Assembly: GCF_001435955.1 (NCBI RefSeq) | Contig: NZ_AYYT01000015.1 | Location: 1-48,132 of the forward strand | DNA length: 48,132 nt | Direction: 5' to 3' | Origin: Ligilactobacillus salivarius DSM 20555 = ATCC 11741 | GTDB lineage: Bacteria > Bacillota > Bacilli > Lactobacillales > Lactobacillaceae | Shown here: piece by piece, positions 24,231 through 32,833 of the stretch | Layout: each line of letters opens with the position of its first letter | Position numbering within the stretch: the first letter of the stretch is position 1 | The notes under the pieces: generated by a model | Seen by the model: only the letters and a program-made list of their open reading frames with translations | Databases searched by the model: none | Told to the model about the DNA's origin: nothing | Made by a program: the position numbers and the translations under genes

Positions 24231-27200
24231 ATGCCAAAAGGTTATCTAACAGAAGAAGCAGTAGAAGATTTAGCATTAGATGAACTAGAAAAATTAGGGT
24301 ATTCAATATTTAAAAGTGAAAGTTATACATCGCCTAATAAGCAAATAGATGCAGCTAGGAATAAAGATCATACAGTTGCTATTTTATTAACTAACTTAGA
24401 TAAAGCTTTGCGTAGACTTAATCCAGGATATGAGGATGAAATATACAAAGAAGCAGTACGTAATTTTATTAGATTAGCTGATAACCCTAATATGATGATT
24501 AATAATCATTATCTTCATAAGTTATTGGTTGAAGGAATAAGAATCAAAACAAGTGTAAACGGGGAAAGTCGTACAGTGACTTTGTATGCAATTGATTTTA
24601 ATAACGTAAATAATAATGAATTTATTGCTACTAATCAGTTTACATTTGAGGGGCGACATGAGCGTAGACCAGATGTAACTCTATTTATTAATGGATTACC
24701 ACTTATTACTTTTGAGTTTAAGGATATTTCAAACCCTAATGTAAGTATTCGTGATGCATATAATCAATTTGAAACATACAAAGAAGAAATTTCAGATTAT
24801 ATGAAATATAATGAGATTCTGATCATTTCTGACGGTATAAATGCTAGAGCTGGTTCAATAACAGCTGGATTTGATCGTTTTATGAGGTGGAGAGCACCTA
24901 AAAATGTAACAGATACTGCAGAATTAGAATTAGTTACATTAATCAAATATATGCTCGAACCAAGTGTTTTATTGAATTTGATCGAAAACTTCATTATTTT
25001 TGAAACTAATGGAGATTCTACGGTTAAAATACTAGGTGCTTATCATCAATATTACATGGTGAATAAGGCAATAAAAGCTGCTAAAAGAGCAATTAAAAGT
25101 TCAGAAGATAAGCGTATAGGGGTAGTATGGCATACTACTGGTTCTGGTAAGAGTTTATCAATGGTATTTTTTGCAAGTATAGCTGCTCGTAAATTGAATA
25201 ATCCAACTATGTTGGTAATTAATGATCGCAATGATCTAGATGATCAGTTGTTTGATACTTTTTCAGCAGCACATGAGTTTCTACGACAGACACCAGAGCA
25301 CGTTGAAACTAGAGATGATTTGAGAATTGCAATGGATAAAAATTCAGGTGGAATTGTATTTTCTACGATTCATAAATTCTATCCAGAGTTTGAAAAAGGT
25401 GAAAAAGAAATGCCAGTGCTATCTGAAAGAAGTGACATTATTGTTATTGCTGACGAAGCACACCGTACTCAATATGGATTAACAGCTAAACAAACTAAAA
25501 ATGGTATTAGATATGGTTATGCTAAGTATTTACGCGATGCTTTACCTAATGCTTCTTTCATTGGCTTTACAGGAACACCGATTTCAACGGAAGATAAGTC
25601 AACAATCAACGTCTTTGGTAACTATATTGATATTTATGATATTACTCAAGCTGTAGATGACGATGCTACTGTTAGAATTTACTACGAAAGTAATGTTTTC
25701 CCACTAAAATTAAAAGAGGGAACAGAAAAAGAGTATCAAAAGTTAATTAAGGAAGCTAATTTAGATGATGATCCTAATTTGGAAGAAAATAAACGCCGAA
25801 ATCGTGAATTTTCAAGATTAGAAACATTAGCTGGAGCAAAATCAAGATTACAAAGCATTGCTAAGCATTTTGTTAATCATTTTGAAAAAAGACAAAAAGA
25901 GACATTTGGTAAATCAATGATTGTTGAAATGTCTAGAAGAAATGCTGTTAATTTATATAATGAGATTATTAAATTGCGTCCAAATTGGGCAAGTGATGAT
26001 TTAGAAAAGGGCAAAATTAAGATTGTAATGACATCTTCAGCAGCTGATGGACCAGAATTAGCTAAACATCAGACAAGCAAAGCTGATCGTAGAATCTTGC
26101 AAAAAAGGATGAAAGATAACAATGATGAACTTCAGATAGTGATCGTTGTTGATATGTGGTTGACTGGATTTGATGTTCCATCTATGAATACAATGTATAT
26201 TGATAAGCCGATGAAAGGCCATAATTTAATCCAAGCAATCGCACGTGTAAATCGAGTATTTAAAGATAAAGACAGTGGTTTAATTGTAGACTATATTGGA
26301 ATTGCTGAAAGCTTAAAATCAGCCTTGAATATATATTCAAAGAAAGATCAGAGTCAAGTTGGCATCAACATGAAAAAAGCTATAGCAGTTTTAAAGGAAA
26401 AATACGATATTATTACGAATGATTTCTTGTATGGTATAGATTACTCAGACTTTAAGTCAGAAAAAAGTAGTGTACGAATTAGCGTTACTAATCGTGTAGC
26501 TAATGAAATTCTTAAACAAAAAGATGATAGTTGGAGAAAATTTATAGATGTAGTTACTGAATTGCAAAAAGTATATGCTATAACTGCTACTCAGGAAGAA
26601 GCTCAAGTATATGGAGAAGAGATTGCATTTTTCAAGTCTGTAAAAGCCTTAATAGTTAAGTTAAAGAGAAAACCAATTACAGGTGGGGGAAATGGTAAAG
26701 ATCCTAAAGAAGTTGACTATAGACTTAAGCAATTTATAGATCAATCTGTTATTTCTGAAAAAGACGTTGATATTTATGAACAATTTGGAATAAATAAGGA
26801 AAGCATTGAATTAATTTCAGATGAATTCTTGGATGCTATGAAGAAAGAGCCTGAAAAAGATTTAGCAATTGTTGTACTGGAAAATGTTTTAAAAGGTAAA
26901 GTAAAAGCAATGTTGAAAGTTAATCAAACTGCATCCAAACAGTTTACTGAAATGTTAAAGAAATCCATTGATGATTACAATAATCGTGGTATAACAAGTG
27001 AACTGGTTATTCGTCAACTTATAGAAATTGCTAAGAAAATTAGAGAACAACAAAATAAAGGTGAAGACCTTGGATTAACTCAAGAAGAAGTAGCTTTTTA
27101 TGATGCTCTAGCTGACCATAAGAAAGCAGTGGAAATGTTAGGTGAAGAAACACTACAACTTATTGCTAAAGAACTAGTAAAAGTCGTGCAGAGAGAAGCT

Positions 27201-27356
27201 GGAATAGATTGGGAAAAACGAGAAAGTGTCCAAGCTAAGATGCGAAGAGAAGTACGAAGATTACTTAGAAAATACGGCTATCCACCTGATTTTCAAAAGC
27301 AAGCAGTAGAAACTGTAATAGAGCAAGCAGAATTAATGGCTTCAAATAATAGTTAG
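24231..27356 (+). CDS. hsdR: type I restriction endonuclease subunit HsdR
   Basis: Read from the ATG at 24231 after AAAGGAG (24214-24220), giving 1041 residues; an upstream TTG at 24174 has no such site. It has the N-terminal nuclease motif (about 146-162, D...ITFEFKD), Walker A TTGSGKS (about 302-308), a DEAH box (about 406-409), TGTP and later superfamily-2 helicase motifs including IQAIARVNRV, and a long helical C-terminal region that binds HsdM. It translocates DNA and cuts unmodified targets. It is separated from hsdM and hsdS by the recombinase, silent cassettes and the Kiwa pair. Confidence 0.96.
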   Translation: MPKGYLTEEAVEDLALDELEKLGYSIFKSESYTSPNKQIDAARNKDHTVAILLTNLDKALRRLNPGYEDEIYKEAVRNFIRLADNPNMMINNHYLHKLLVEGIRIKTSVNGESRTVTLYAIDFNNVNNNEFIATNQFTFEGRHERRPDVTLFINGLPLITFEFKDISNPNVSIRDAYNQFETYKEEISDYMKYNEILIISDGINARAGSITAGFDRFMRWRAPKNVTDTAELELVTLIKYMLEPSVLLNLIENFIIFETNGDSTVKILGAYHQYYMVNKAIKAAKRAIKSSEDKRIGVVWHTTGSGKSLSMVFFASIAARKLNNPTMLVINDRNDLDDQLFDTFSAAHEFLRQTPEHVETRDDLRIAMDKNSGGIVFSTIHKFYPEFEKGEKEMPVLSERSDIIVIADEAHRTQYGLTAKQTKNGIRYGYAKYLRDALPNASFIGFTGTPISTEDKSTINVFGNYIDIYDITQAVDDDATVRIYYESNVFPLKLKEGTEKEYQKLIKEANLDDDPNLEENKRRNREFSRLETLAGAKSRLQSIAKHFVNHFEKRQKETFGKSMIVEMSRRNAVNLYNEIIKLRPNWASDDLEKGKIKIVMTSSAADGPELAKHQTSKADRRILQKRMKDNNDELQIVIVVDMWLTGFDVPSMNTMYIDKPMKGHNLIQAIARVNRVFKDKDSGLIVDYIGIAESLKSALNIYSKKDQSQVGINMKKAIAVLKEKYDIITNDFLYGIDYSDFKSEKSSVRISVTNRVANEILKQKDDSWRKFIDVVTELQKVYAITATQEEAQVYGEEIAFFKSVKALIVKLKRKPITGGGNGKDPKEVDYRLKQFIDQSVISEKDVDIYEQFGINKESIELISDEFLDAMKKEPEKDLAIVVLENVLKGKVKAMLKVNQTASKQFTEMLKKSIDDYNNRGITSELVIRQLIEIAKKIREQQNKGEDLGLTQEEVAFYDALADHKKAVEMLGEETLQLIAKELVKVVQREAGIDWEKRESVQAKMRREVRRLLRKYGYPPDFQKQAVETVIEQAELMASNNS

Positions 27357-27424
27357 AATACGAATCTCTATTTTAGTAATTGTAGCGAAATCGCCCAAAT
27401 TAACCTAGTAGTTTATAGTTTAAT

Positions 27425-28018
27425 GACCTAAGCTTTGTTAGTATATAAGTGTACCGATGAAGCTAGTGGATAAGGTGTGACAAGCCGCCTAGCCATACGT
27501 CTCTTAATAACTACTATGACGAAATATACGGATACGTTTATTTTTTCTAATTTCCACTTGGGTAGTACTAATTGGGAGCAACGAAAAAAAGTTGTGTAGA
27601 GAGAAGCAAGGGGACTCATATCTGAAACTAAGACACTTGCCGTCAGGGATTCGCAATATACCATCTTTAGTTAATTAAGGCTGATTACCTTAGGAACCAA
27701 CGAAGAATATCAATTAAGAATTCGTGTCGTGAAGTTGTGGTGATGCAACTATAACTGACGAGTAAGGTTTGAGTAGCCAAAATCGACAATCTTATATTAA
27801 CAGAAATATGGACATTACACATGTTTGGTGAAAATTGGATAGGAAAAGGTCTATGCCCTGAACTTGAAATGCGGACTAGGTCATGGAAGTTGCTAGCCAT
27901 GATGTGCTAGTCTGATTCAGTAGTCTAATAAGTCCAGATACAAGAGTATCCCACGTAAGCCAATACGCGTCGGTTTACATAATTTTTAGTCAATGCAAAT
28001 TTTGCGTTGGCTATTTTT
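27425..28018 (+). ncRNA. large structured non-coding RNA (probable ROOL/L. salivarius lncRNA type)
   Basis: This ~600-base stretch has no plausible gene, is clearly less AT-rich than its surroundings and is dense in hairpins near its 3' end. There is a nested stem, GACTAG/CTAGTC (27874-27879 with 27907-27912) around CATGG/CCATG (27882-27886 with 27897-27901); GATAC/GTATC with an AAGA loop (27937-27950); and GTAAGCC/GGTTTAC (27955-27961 with 27972-27978). A terminator follows at 27988-28017. Size, location and probable host fit, from memory, the abundant long RNA of L. salivarius megaplasmids and the ROOL family. The 5' end is a guess; TATAGT at 27414-27419 could be its -10. The name is an inference from context, not from a covariance search. 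Confidence 0.65.
27988..28017 (+). terminator. terminator of the large RNA
   Basis: AGTCAATGC pairs with GCGTTGGCT (27988-27996 with 28004-28012, with G-T pairs), followed by ATTTTT. Confidence 0.8.
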
Positions 28019-28063
28019 GGTATTAAATGTTCGAGGTATGTATAATTAAATTGAGGTGATTTC

Positions 28064-28336
28064 ATGAAGCCAATGTATGTTTCGATAAATTCAGAAAAAA
28101 CTGGTGCTAATCTAAAAAGTTTATTCAAAAATAATGGGTACAGTGTACGTGATATTCAATTAGTTATGGGATTTGAGAACCCACAATCCATTTATAAATG
28201 GTTATCTGGTAGATCACTACCTAGTTTGGATAATTTAGTCATTCTCAGTAAGGTTCTACATACCACAATCGAAGACATCCTCGTTATTGACGGGGATGTT
28301 GTTTTTTTATTTTTTATAAGAAATAATTTACGATAA
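28064..28336 (+). CDS. small XRE-family helix-turn-helix regulator
   Basis: This 90-residue protein has one XRE-type helix-turn-helix (about 15-70): GANLKSLFKNNGYSVRDIQLVMGFENPQSIYKWLSGRSLPSLDNL, then LSKVLHTTIEDILV. The ribosome binding site is GAGGTGAT. The target is unknown. The last ~20 codons run through a terminator hairpin and its T-run (VVFLFFIRNNLR), so most transcripts may end before the stop codon. It lies just downstream of the large RNA. Confidence 0.8.
   Translation: MKPMYVSINSEKTGANLKSLFKNNGYSVRDIQLVMGFENPQSIYKWLSGRSLPSLDNLVILSKVLHTTIEDILVIDGDVVFLFFIRNNLR
28274..28310 (+). terminator. terminator inside the 3' end of the XRE gene
   Basis: ACATCCTCG (28275-28283) pairs with CGGGGATGT (28291-28299, one G-T pair), followed by a T-rich run at 28300-28315. 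It overlaps the coding frame. Confidence 0.8.
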
Positions 28337-28488
28337 TTAAGAATTTCATACATACTCTACAATAGTTCTAGCCTAGAAGCATTTAATATGGTAATCTTTT
28401 AAAAGATAATATAGGTAAAGAGACTTAAATTTAAAATTGAAATAAAAATTTCTTAAAAATTGTATCAAGTGGGTGATTGTTGGTAAGG

Positions 28489-29687
28489 ATGTTTGAAAGA
28501 AAAAAATTTTTTTAGTTTTGCTAGGTTTAATGTATAGTAGTGTGCTTGCTTTGATTTCCTATGCATTTATTATGACTGAAAAGATACTAAGTCATATTTT
28601 GTGGGAATCAGTTTCTCAATGGTTGCATGTAAATTTTGTGTATTCGTTACTAGTATTAACCATTTTATGTAGTGTGGTTATTTTTTTAAAGATTAAATGG
28701 GGTAATTTACCTAAGACTAGTCATGAATTATTACACGAATTTAAAGCTAAAGGAACAGCATCATATAGAAAGACATGGCATAGTTTGCTGCTAGCTTTAG
28801 TGATTTTAATTTCAGGAGCTGGAGTTGGTCCTGAGGCTCCTTTATTGGGAGCAGTTATTGCTTACTCTATTTGGCAGGCAGATAAACTTAGATATTTAGA
28901 AGCAAATTGGAACCAGTTGGAAAAATCTAATCCTATAAAGTGGATAAAGTATATTTTTCATCCTAGTCATTATTTGTTATCTTATTCAATTAATCAAAAG
29001 AAGATTGGAAAAACTTGGCGAAACTTATTAATTGCGAATGGCTTACTTGCCTTTTGGTTAATGATGAGATTAACTGATCAGCCATCATTTGTGACTAAGT
29101 TAGGAAAAACTAATTGGTCTATGGTAGATTTATTAGTATTTTTACCTCTTTGTTTGTATGGATTTGTTTTTGGTAAAAGCTATAGTTGGTTAAAAAAAGT
29201 AATTTTTATAAATTTAGATCATTTGAAGATCTCTTTACCATTTAAAATTTGTATAGGTGCAATGGTTATTTTCTTAATGAAACTATTTATTCCAACGTTA
29301 CTATTTTCGGGTCAACATAGTTTACATACTGTTGCTAAACTCGGTATGAGTACACCTGTTGTAATATTATTTATTTTATCTCTTATAAAGTTATTGTTCT
29401 TAGATTTATGTTTATGGACAGGATGGACTGGAGGGGACATTTTTCCAGTAACATTTGCAGCTTTTCTACAAGGATTTGGAATGGCACAACTTTTTCCACA
29501 AATAGATAGTTTATTTGTTGTCTTAGTTGTTAGTGTGTCTATAGCTATCACTCTCCTTGAAAAAGAATGGTTAGCAGGTATCTTTATAAGTTTATTTTTC
29601 CCAATTACTCTTTTCCCAGTTTCGTTACTTGTAATTGGATTGACAATTCTGGGGAGAAAAATAAAAATGAAATTTAGTAGAATATAA
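28489..29687 (+). pseudogene. ClC-family chloride channel/transporter, start frameshifted in a homopolymer
   Basis: The membrane protein frame is open from a TTG at 28518, giving 389 residues with about ten helices, the ClC filter-like motif GAGVGPEAPLLG and the GGDIFP motif. TTG 28518 has no ribosome binding site. An ATG at 28489 after GGGTGAT (28472-28477) begins MFERKKFF and stops at TAG 28513 after A6T7 (28501-28513). One more T would fuse it to VLLGLMYSSVLALISY, a natural first ClC helix. The gene is therefore either switched off by a one-base deletion, phase-variable at this tract, or starts at the weak TTG. If expressed, it moves chloride or fluoride across the membrane; the ion cannot be told from the sequence. 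The helices themselves look intact. Confidence 0.7.
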
Positions 29688-29782
29688 CTATTTATCAATT
29701 ATTAAAAATGTAGACATTCGCGTTGTTAACGGGAATGTTATTTTTTACTAAAAGAATATTTTGCAAGTATGATTAAATTTTA

Positions 29783-29811
29783 TTGACAAAAGTATAGTAA
29801 AGTTATATGAT
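29783..29811 (+). promoter_or_regulatory. strong promoter of the Cys-rich leader/oppA unit
   Basis: Consensus TTGACA (29783-29788), exact 17-base spacer, TATGAT (29806-29811). Confidence 0.85.
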
Positions 29812-29843
29812 TTGGTTAATGAAATGAGAGGAGTGTGAATATT

Positions 29844-29954
29844 ATGTCAAAATTTATTAATACACAATGTTGTTGTTTAGTAACATGTTGTCCAGTAGGC
29901 AACATGGAATTTGACATGCAAAAAATTAGACTCACACTTCCAAGATTGGATTAA
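29844..29954 (+). CDS. 36-residue cysteine-rich peptide, possible leader peptide
   Basis: GAGAGGAG at 29826-29833 precedes an ATG at 29844. The peptide begins MSKFINTQCCCLVTCCPVG and ends RLTLPRLD, with five cysteines within seven to eight residues. It has no signal peptide or membrane segment. It is followed by an extended RNA hairpin overlapping its stop, a second stem and a terminator before oppA. This layout fits a leader peptide whose translation speed, limited by charged tRNA-Cys, controls read-through into the transporter gene. A small Cys-rich metal-binding or secreted peptide is the alternative. It is too short for standard gene finding. Confidence 0.6.
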   Translation: MSKFINTQCCCLVTCCPVGNMEFDMQKIRLTLPRLD

Positions 29955-29993
29955 TCTGTATATATTTATTATCGGTACCGATACAAATTAATC
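29949..29993 (+). promoter_or_regulatory. extended palindromic RNA hairpin over the leader-peptide stop
   Basis: GATTAAT and ATTAATC (29949-29955 with 29987-29993) and GTAT/ATAC enclose the perfect 14-base palindrome TATCGGTACCGATA (29970-29983). A further CAGTTA/TAACTG stem (29998-30003 with 30022-30027) follows. Confidence 0.6.
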
Positions 29994-30031
29994 TAATCAG
30001 TTAGTTTATAGAAGATGAAGATAACTGAACT

Positions 30032-30072
30032 GGACTTGTGATTCTAATTTTTAGGAGTTGCAAGTCCTTTTT
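30032..30072 (+). terminator. terminator (possible attenuator) between the leader peptide and oppA
   Basis: GGACTTG (30032-30038) pairs with CAAGTCC (30061-30067), with an inner TTCTAA/TTTAGGA stem, followed by TTTTTG. No clear second promoter is seen before oppA, so read-through of this site would control it. Confidence 0.75.
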
Positions 30073-30144
30073 GTTTATCTGGAAGGATGGATGATGAACT
30101 GTTTATAGATTAAAAACACATCTTACATAAAGGAGAAAATAAAG

Positions 30145-31779
30145 ATGAAAAGAATTAAAGCAATTATTACTGGAATATTTATAAGTTTAACCGCAGTTTT
30201 GTTAGTTGCATGTGGAAAATCTACTAGTGAAAATTCTAAACAAGTTTTAAATTTAAGTACAACTGGACCATTAGATACTATTGATATTTCTAAGTCTACT
30301 GGCTATGGTCAAACAGGAAATGTTTTTGAAAGCTTTTATCGACTAGGTAAAGATGGTAAGGTAACCCCTGGACTAGCTAAGAGTGGTCAGGTTTCACAAG
30401 ATGGCAAAACATGGACTTTTACTTTGAGAGATGCAAAGTGGAGTAACGGTGATAAGATTACTGCTCAAGATTTTGTATATTCCTGGAGAAGAACAATTGA
30501 TCCCAAGACAGCTTCGCCATATGCTTATTTGTTCTATGATGTAAAGAATGCTCAAGCTATTAATGAGGGTAAAATGTCAACTGATAAGTTAGGGATAGAG
30601 GCCGAAGGGGATAATAAGGTTGTCATTACATTAGATAGACCTGTATCATATTTTAAAGTCTTAATGACATATCCATTGTTTGGACCGCAAAATGAAAAAG
30701 TGGTACAAAAATACGGTAAAAAATATGGAACTAATTCTAAATATATGGTGTATTCAGGACCATTTAAAGTCAAAGATTGGAATGGTACCTCAGATAAGTG
30801 GTCATTTGTAAAGAACGATCAATACTGGGATAAAAAAGTAGTGAAACTACAAAAGATTAATTATCAAGTAGTTAAGAATACCAATACAGGCTATCAATTA
30901 TTCCAACAAGGCAAGTTAGATTTAACACCATTATCTAGTGAACAAGTTAAGAATTTACATAACAAGCCAGAATTCAAACAATACTCTTATTCTTACGTTG
31001 CGTATCTAGACTACAACTTTAATGATTCTAATGAAGTAAATCGTAAAGCACTAAATAATAAAAATATTAGGTTAGCTCTATCATTAGCAATCGATAGAAA
31101 GACACTTACAAAGAAAGTTTTTGGTGATGGCTCTAATGTACCAACTGGATTTGTAGCATCCGATTTAGCTTCTAATCCAAGCACAGGTAAAGATTTCGCA
31201 GAAGAACAAAAAGTAGATAATACGGTTGATTATAATGAAAGATTAGCTAAGAAATATTGGAAGAAGGGATTACAAGAAATTGGTGAAAAGAATTTAAATT
31301 TCACAATTCTAGCTTCTAATGAAATGGCTAATAATGATGCCTTAACTCAATATTTACAATCACAATATACAAAGGTACTACCGGGAATTAAGATTTCTGT
31401 GCAAAACATTCCTGGAAATAGTGCGTTATCTAAAGCTCGCAAAGGTAACTATGATATTTATGTATCAGGTTGGGGTGGAGACTTCAAAGATCCAATCACA
31501 TTCATGCAGATTCCAGTTACAGGAACTTCGTACAATTATGGAAGATATTCTAATAAAGAATATGATGCTTTAATTGAAAAAGCGCAAAATGAAGATGCCA
31601 ATGATGTTAATAAGCGTTGGGAAGATTTAGTAAAAGCAGCTCGAATCTTTAATGCTGATCAAGGTGTAACGCCTCTATATCAACAAACAACATCTTATAT
31701 GCAAAATACAAAAGTGAAGGGTATTATTCAAAATACTGCAGGTACACAATGGAATTACAAATACGCTTATATTAAATAG
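30145..31779 (+). CDS. oligopeptide ABC transporter substrate-binding lipoprotein (OppA family)
   Basis: This 544-residue protein has a lipoprotein signal peptide (lipobox LLVAC, lipidated Cys23) and a full SBP_bac_5 fold: DTIDISKSTGYGQTGNVFE, WTFTLRDAKWSNGDKITAQDFVYSWRR, and a C-terminal YKYAYIK end. It should capture peptides outside the cell for an Opp-type permease. No permease or ATPase genes are adjacent, so it probably serves a transporter encoded elsewhere. The ribosome binding site is AAAGGAG. The Cys-rich leader region upstream suggests cysteine-containing peptides as a possible cargo. Confidence 0.92.
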   Translation: MKRIKAIITGIFISLTAVLLVACGKSTSENSKQVLNLSTTGPLDTIDISKSTGYGQTGNVFESFYRLGKDGKVTPGLAKSGQVSQDGKTWTFTLRDAKWSNGDKITAQDFVYSWRRTIDPKTASPYAYLFYDVKNAQAINEGKMSTDKLGIEAEGDNKVVITLDRPVSYFKVLMTYPLFGPQNEKVVQKYGKKYGTNSKYMVYSGPFKVKDWNGTSDKWSFVKNDQYWDKKVVKLQKINYQVVKNTNTGYQLFQQGKLDLTPLSSEQVKNLHNKPEFKQYSYSYVAYLDYNFNDSNEVNRKALNNKNIRLALSLAIDRKTLTKKVFGDGSNVPTGFVASDLASNPSTGKDFAEEQKVDNTVDYNERLAKKYWKKGLQEIGEKNLNFTILASNEMANNDALTQYLQSQYTKVLPGIKISVQNIPGNSALSKARKGNYDIYVSGWGGDFKDPITFMQIPVTGTSYNYGRYSNKEYDALIEKAQNEDANDVNKRWEDLVKAARIFNADQGVTPLYQQTTSYMQNTKVKGIIQNTAGTQWNYKYAYIK

Positions 31780-31784
31780 GTAAG

Positions 31785-31820
31785 AACTCGTCTAGAATGA
31801 ATTTCTAGGCGAGTTTTTAA
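31785..31820 (+). terminator. terminator of oppA
   Basis: A 13-base stem (31785-31797 with 31803-31815, one G-T pair) followed by TTTTT. Confidence 0.9.
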
Positions 31821-31929
31821 GTTGTGCTAAATAATTTGTATAAGAGTATTGATTATGTTGTATGTAAGCGTTATTCTATATTTGTAAACTTATTATAAAG
31901 ATTATTACTTAATTACAAATAAATTTAAG

Positions 31930-31988
31930 GGAATATATTGTAAAAATACTTAAATCCAATCGTTAAGTTAGGTAATTTGTCTTATAAT
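31930..31988 (+). promoter_or_regulatory. suf operon upstream region
   Basis: TATAAT at 31983-31988 is the likely -10, with a weak -35 near 31960. GGAATATATTGTAAAA (31930-31945) is identical to 60-75 upstream of adhE. Confidence 0.45.
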
Positions 31989-32041
31989 GTTATTGATAAG
32001 AAAATTCCAGGAAAGGTAACTATTTTATAGTGGTGATTTAA

Positions 32042-32821
32042 ATGTCAGTATTAGAAGTTAAAGATTTACATGTAACTGTTGAAGGAAAGGAAATTTTGAA
32101 GGGTGTTAATTTGAAGATGTCAACTGGTGAGATTCATGCAATTATGGGTCCGAATGGTACTGGGAAATCAACACTTTCTTCAACTATTATGGGAGATCCT
32201 GCTTACAAGATTACAAAGGGAGATATTTTATTGAATGGCAAAAGTATCATTGATTTACCAGTTGATGAACGTGCTAGAATGGGACTATTTTTAGCGATGC
32301 AATATCCACAAGAAATTCCAGGAGTAACTAATGCAGAATTTGTTAAGAGTGCGATCAATGCTCGTCGTCCCAAAGATGATCCGATTCCTTTAATGGATTT
32401 CATCAAACGTTTAGATGAAACATTAGAAACATTGGATATGTCTGAAGAAATGTCTGATAGATATTTAAACGAAGGCTTTTCTGGTGGTGAAAAGAAACGT
32501 AATGAAATTATGCAGATGATGATGATCAGACCCGAATTCGCAATATTAGATGAAATTGACTCTGGACTAGATATTGATGCACTTAAAGTCGTTTCTCGTG
32601 GTGTCAACCAAATGCGTGGCGATAATTTTGGATCTTTGATTATTACTCACTATCAAAGACTCTTGAACTACATCGTTCCAGATTATGTACATGTTATGAT
32701 GGATGGCCAACTTGTCAAAACTGGTGGCCCAGATTTGGCAATCCGTTTGGAAAAAGAAGGATACGCAAAACTTCGTGATGAACTTGGACTAGATATTAAA
32801 TTAGTTGATGAAAATGCTTAG
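32042..32821 (+). CDS. sufC: Fe-S cluster assembly ATPase SufC
   Basis: This 259-residue ABC ATPase has Walker A GPNGTGKST (about 36-44), a Q-loop, the signature SGGEKKRNE and Walker B FAILDEIDSGLDID. With SufB and SufD it forms the SufBCD scaffold on which Fe-S clusters are built. It is the first gene of the operon; the ribosome binding site is GGTGAT. Confidence 0.97.
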   Translation: MSVLEVKDLHVTVEGKEILKGVNLKMSTGEIHAIMGPNGTGKSTLSSTIMGDPAYKITKGDILLNGKSIIDLPVDERARMGLFLAMQYPQEIPGVTNAEFVKSAINARRPKDDPIPLMDFIKRLDETLETLDMSEEMSDRYLNEGFSGGEKKRNEIMQMMMIRPEFAILDEIDSGLDIDALKVVSRGVNQMRGDNFGSLIITHYQRLLNYIVPDYVHVMMDGQLVKTGGPDLAIRLEKEGYAKLRDELGLDIKLVDENA

Positions 32822-32833
32822 GGGGCTTGTACA

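Noticed and set aside
27357-28030. Group II intron or degraded transposon
   Set aside because: No reverse transcriptase remnant, no recognisable domain V hairpin, no terminal repeats or target duplication; an autonomous terminator fits an RNA gene better.
27428-28128. Several open frames of 67-78 codons on the minus strand
   Set aside because: They have no ribosome binding sites, the composition is not coding-like and they overlap the hairpins of the structured RNA.
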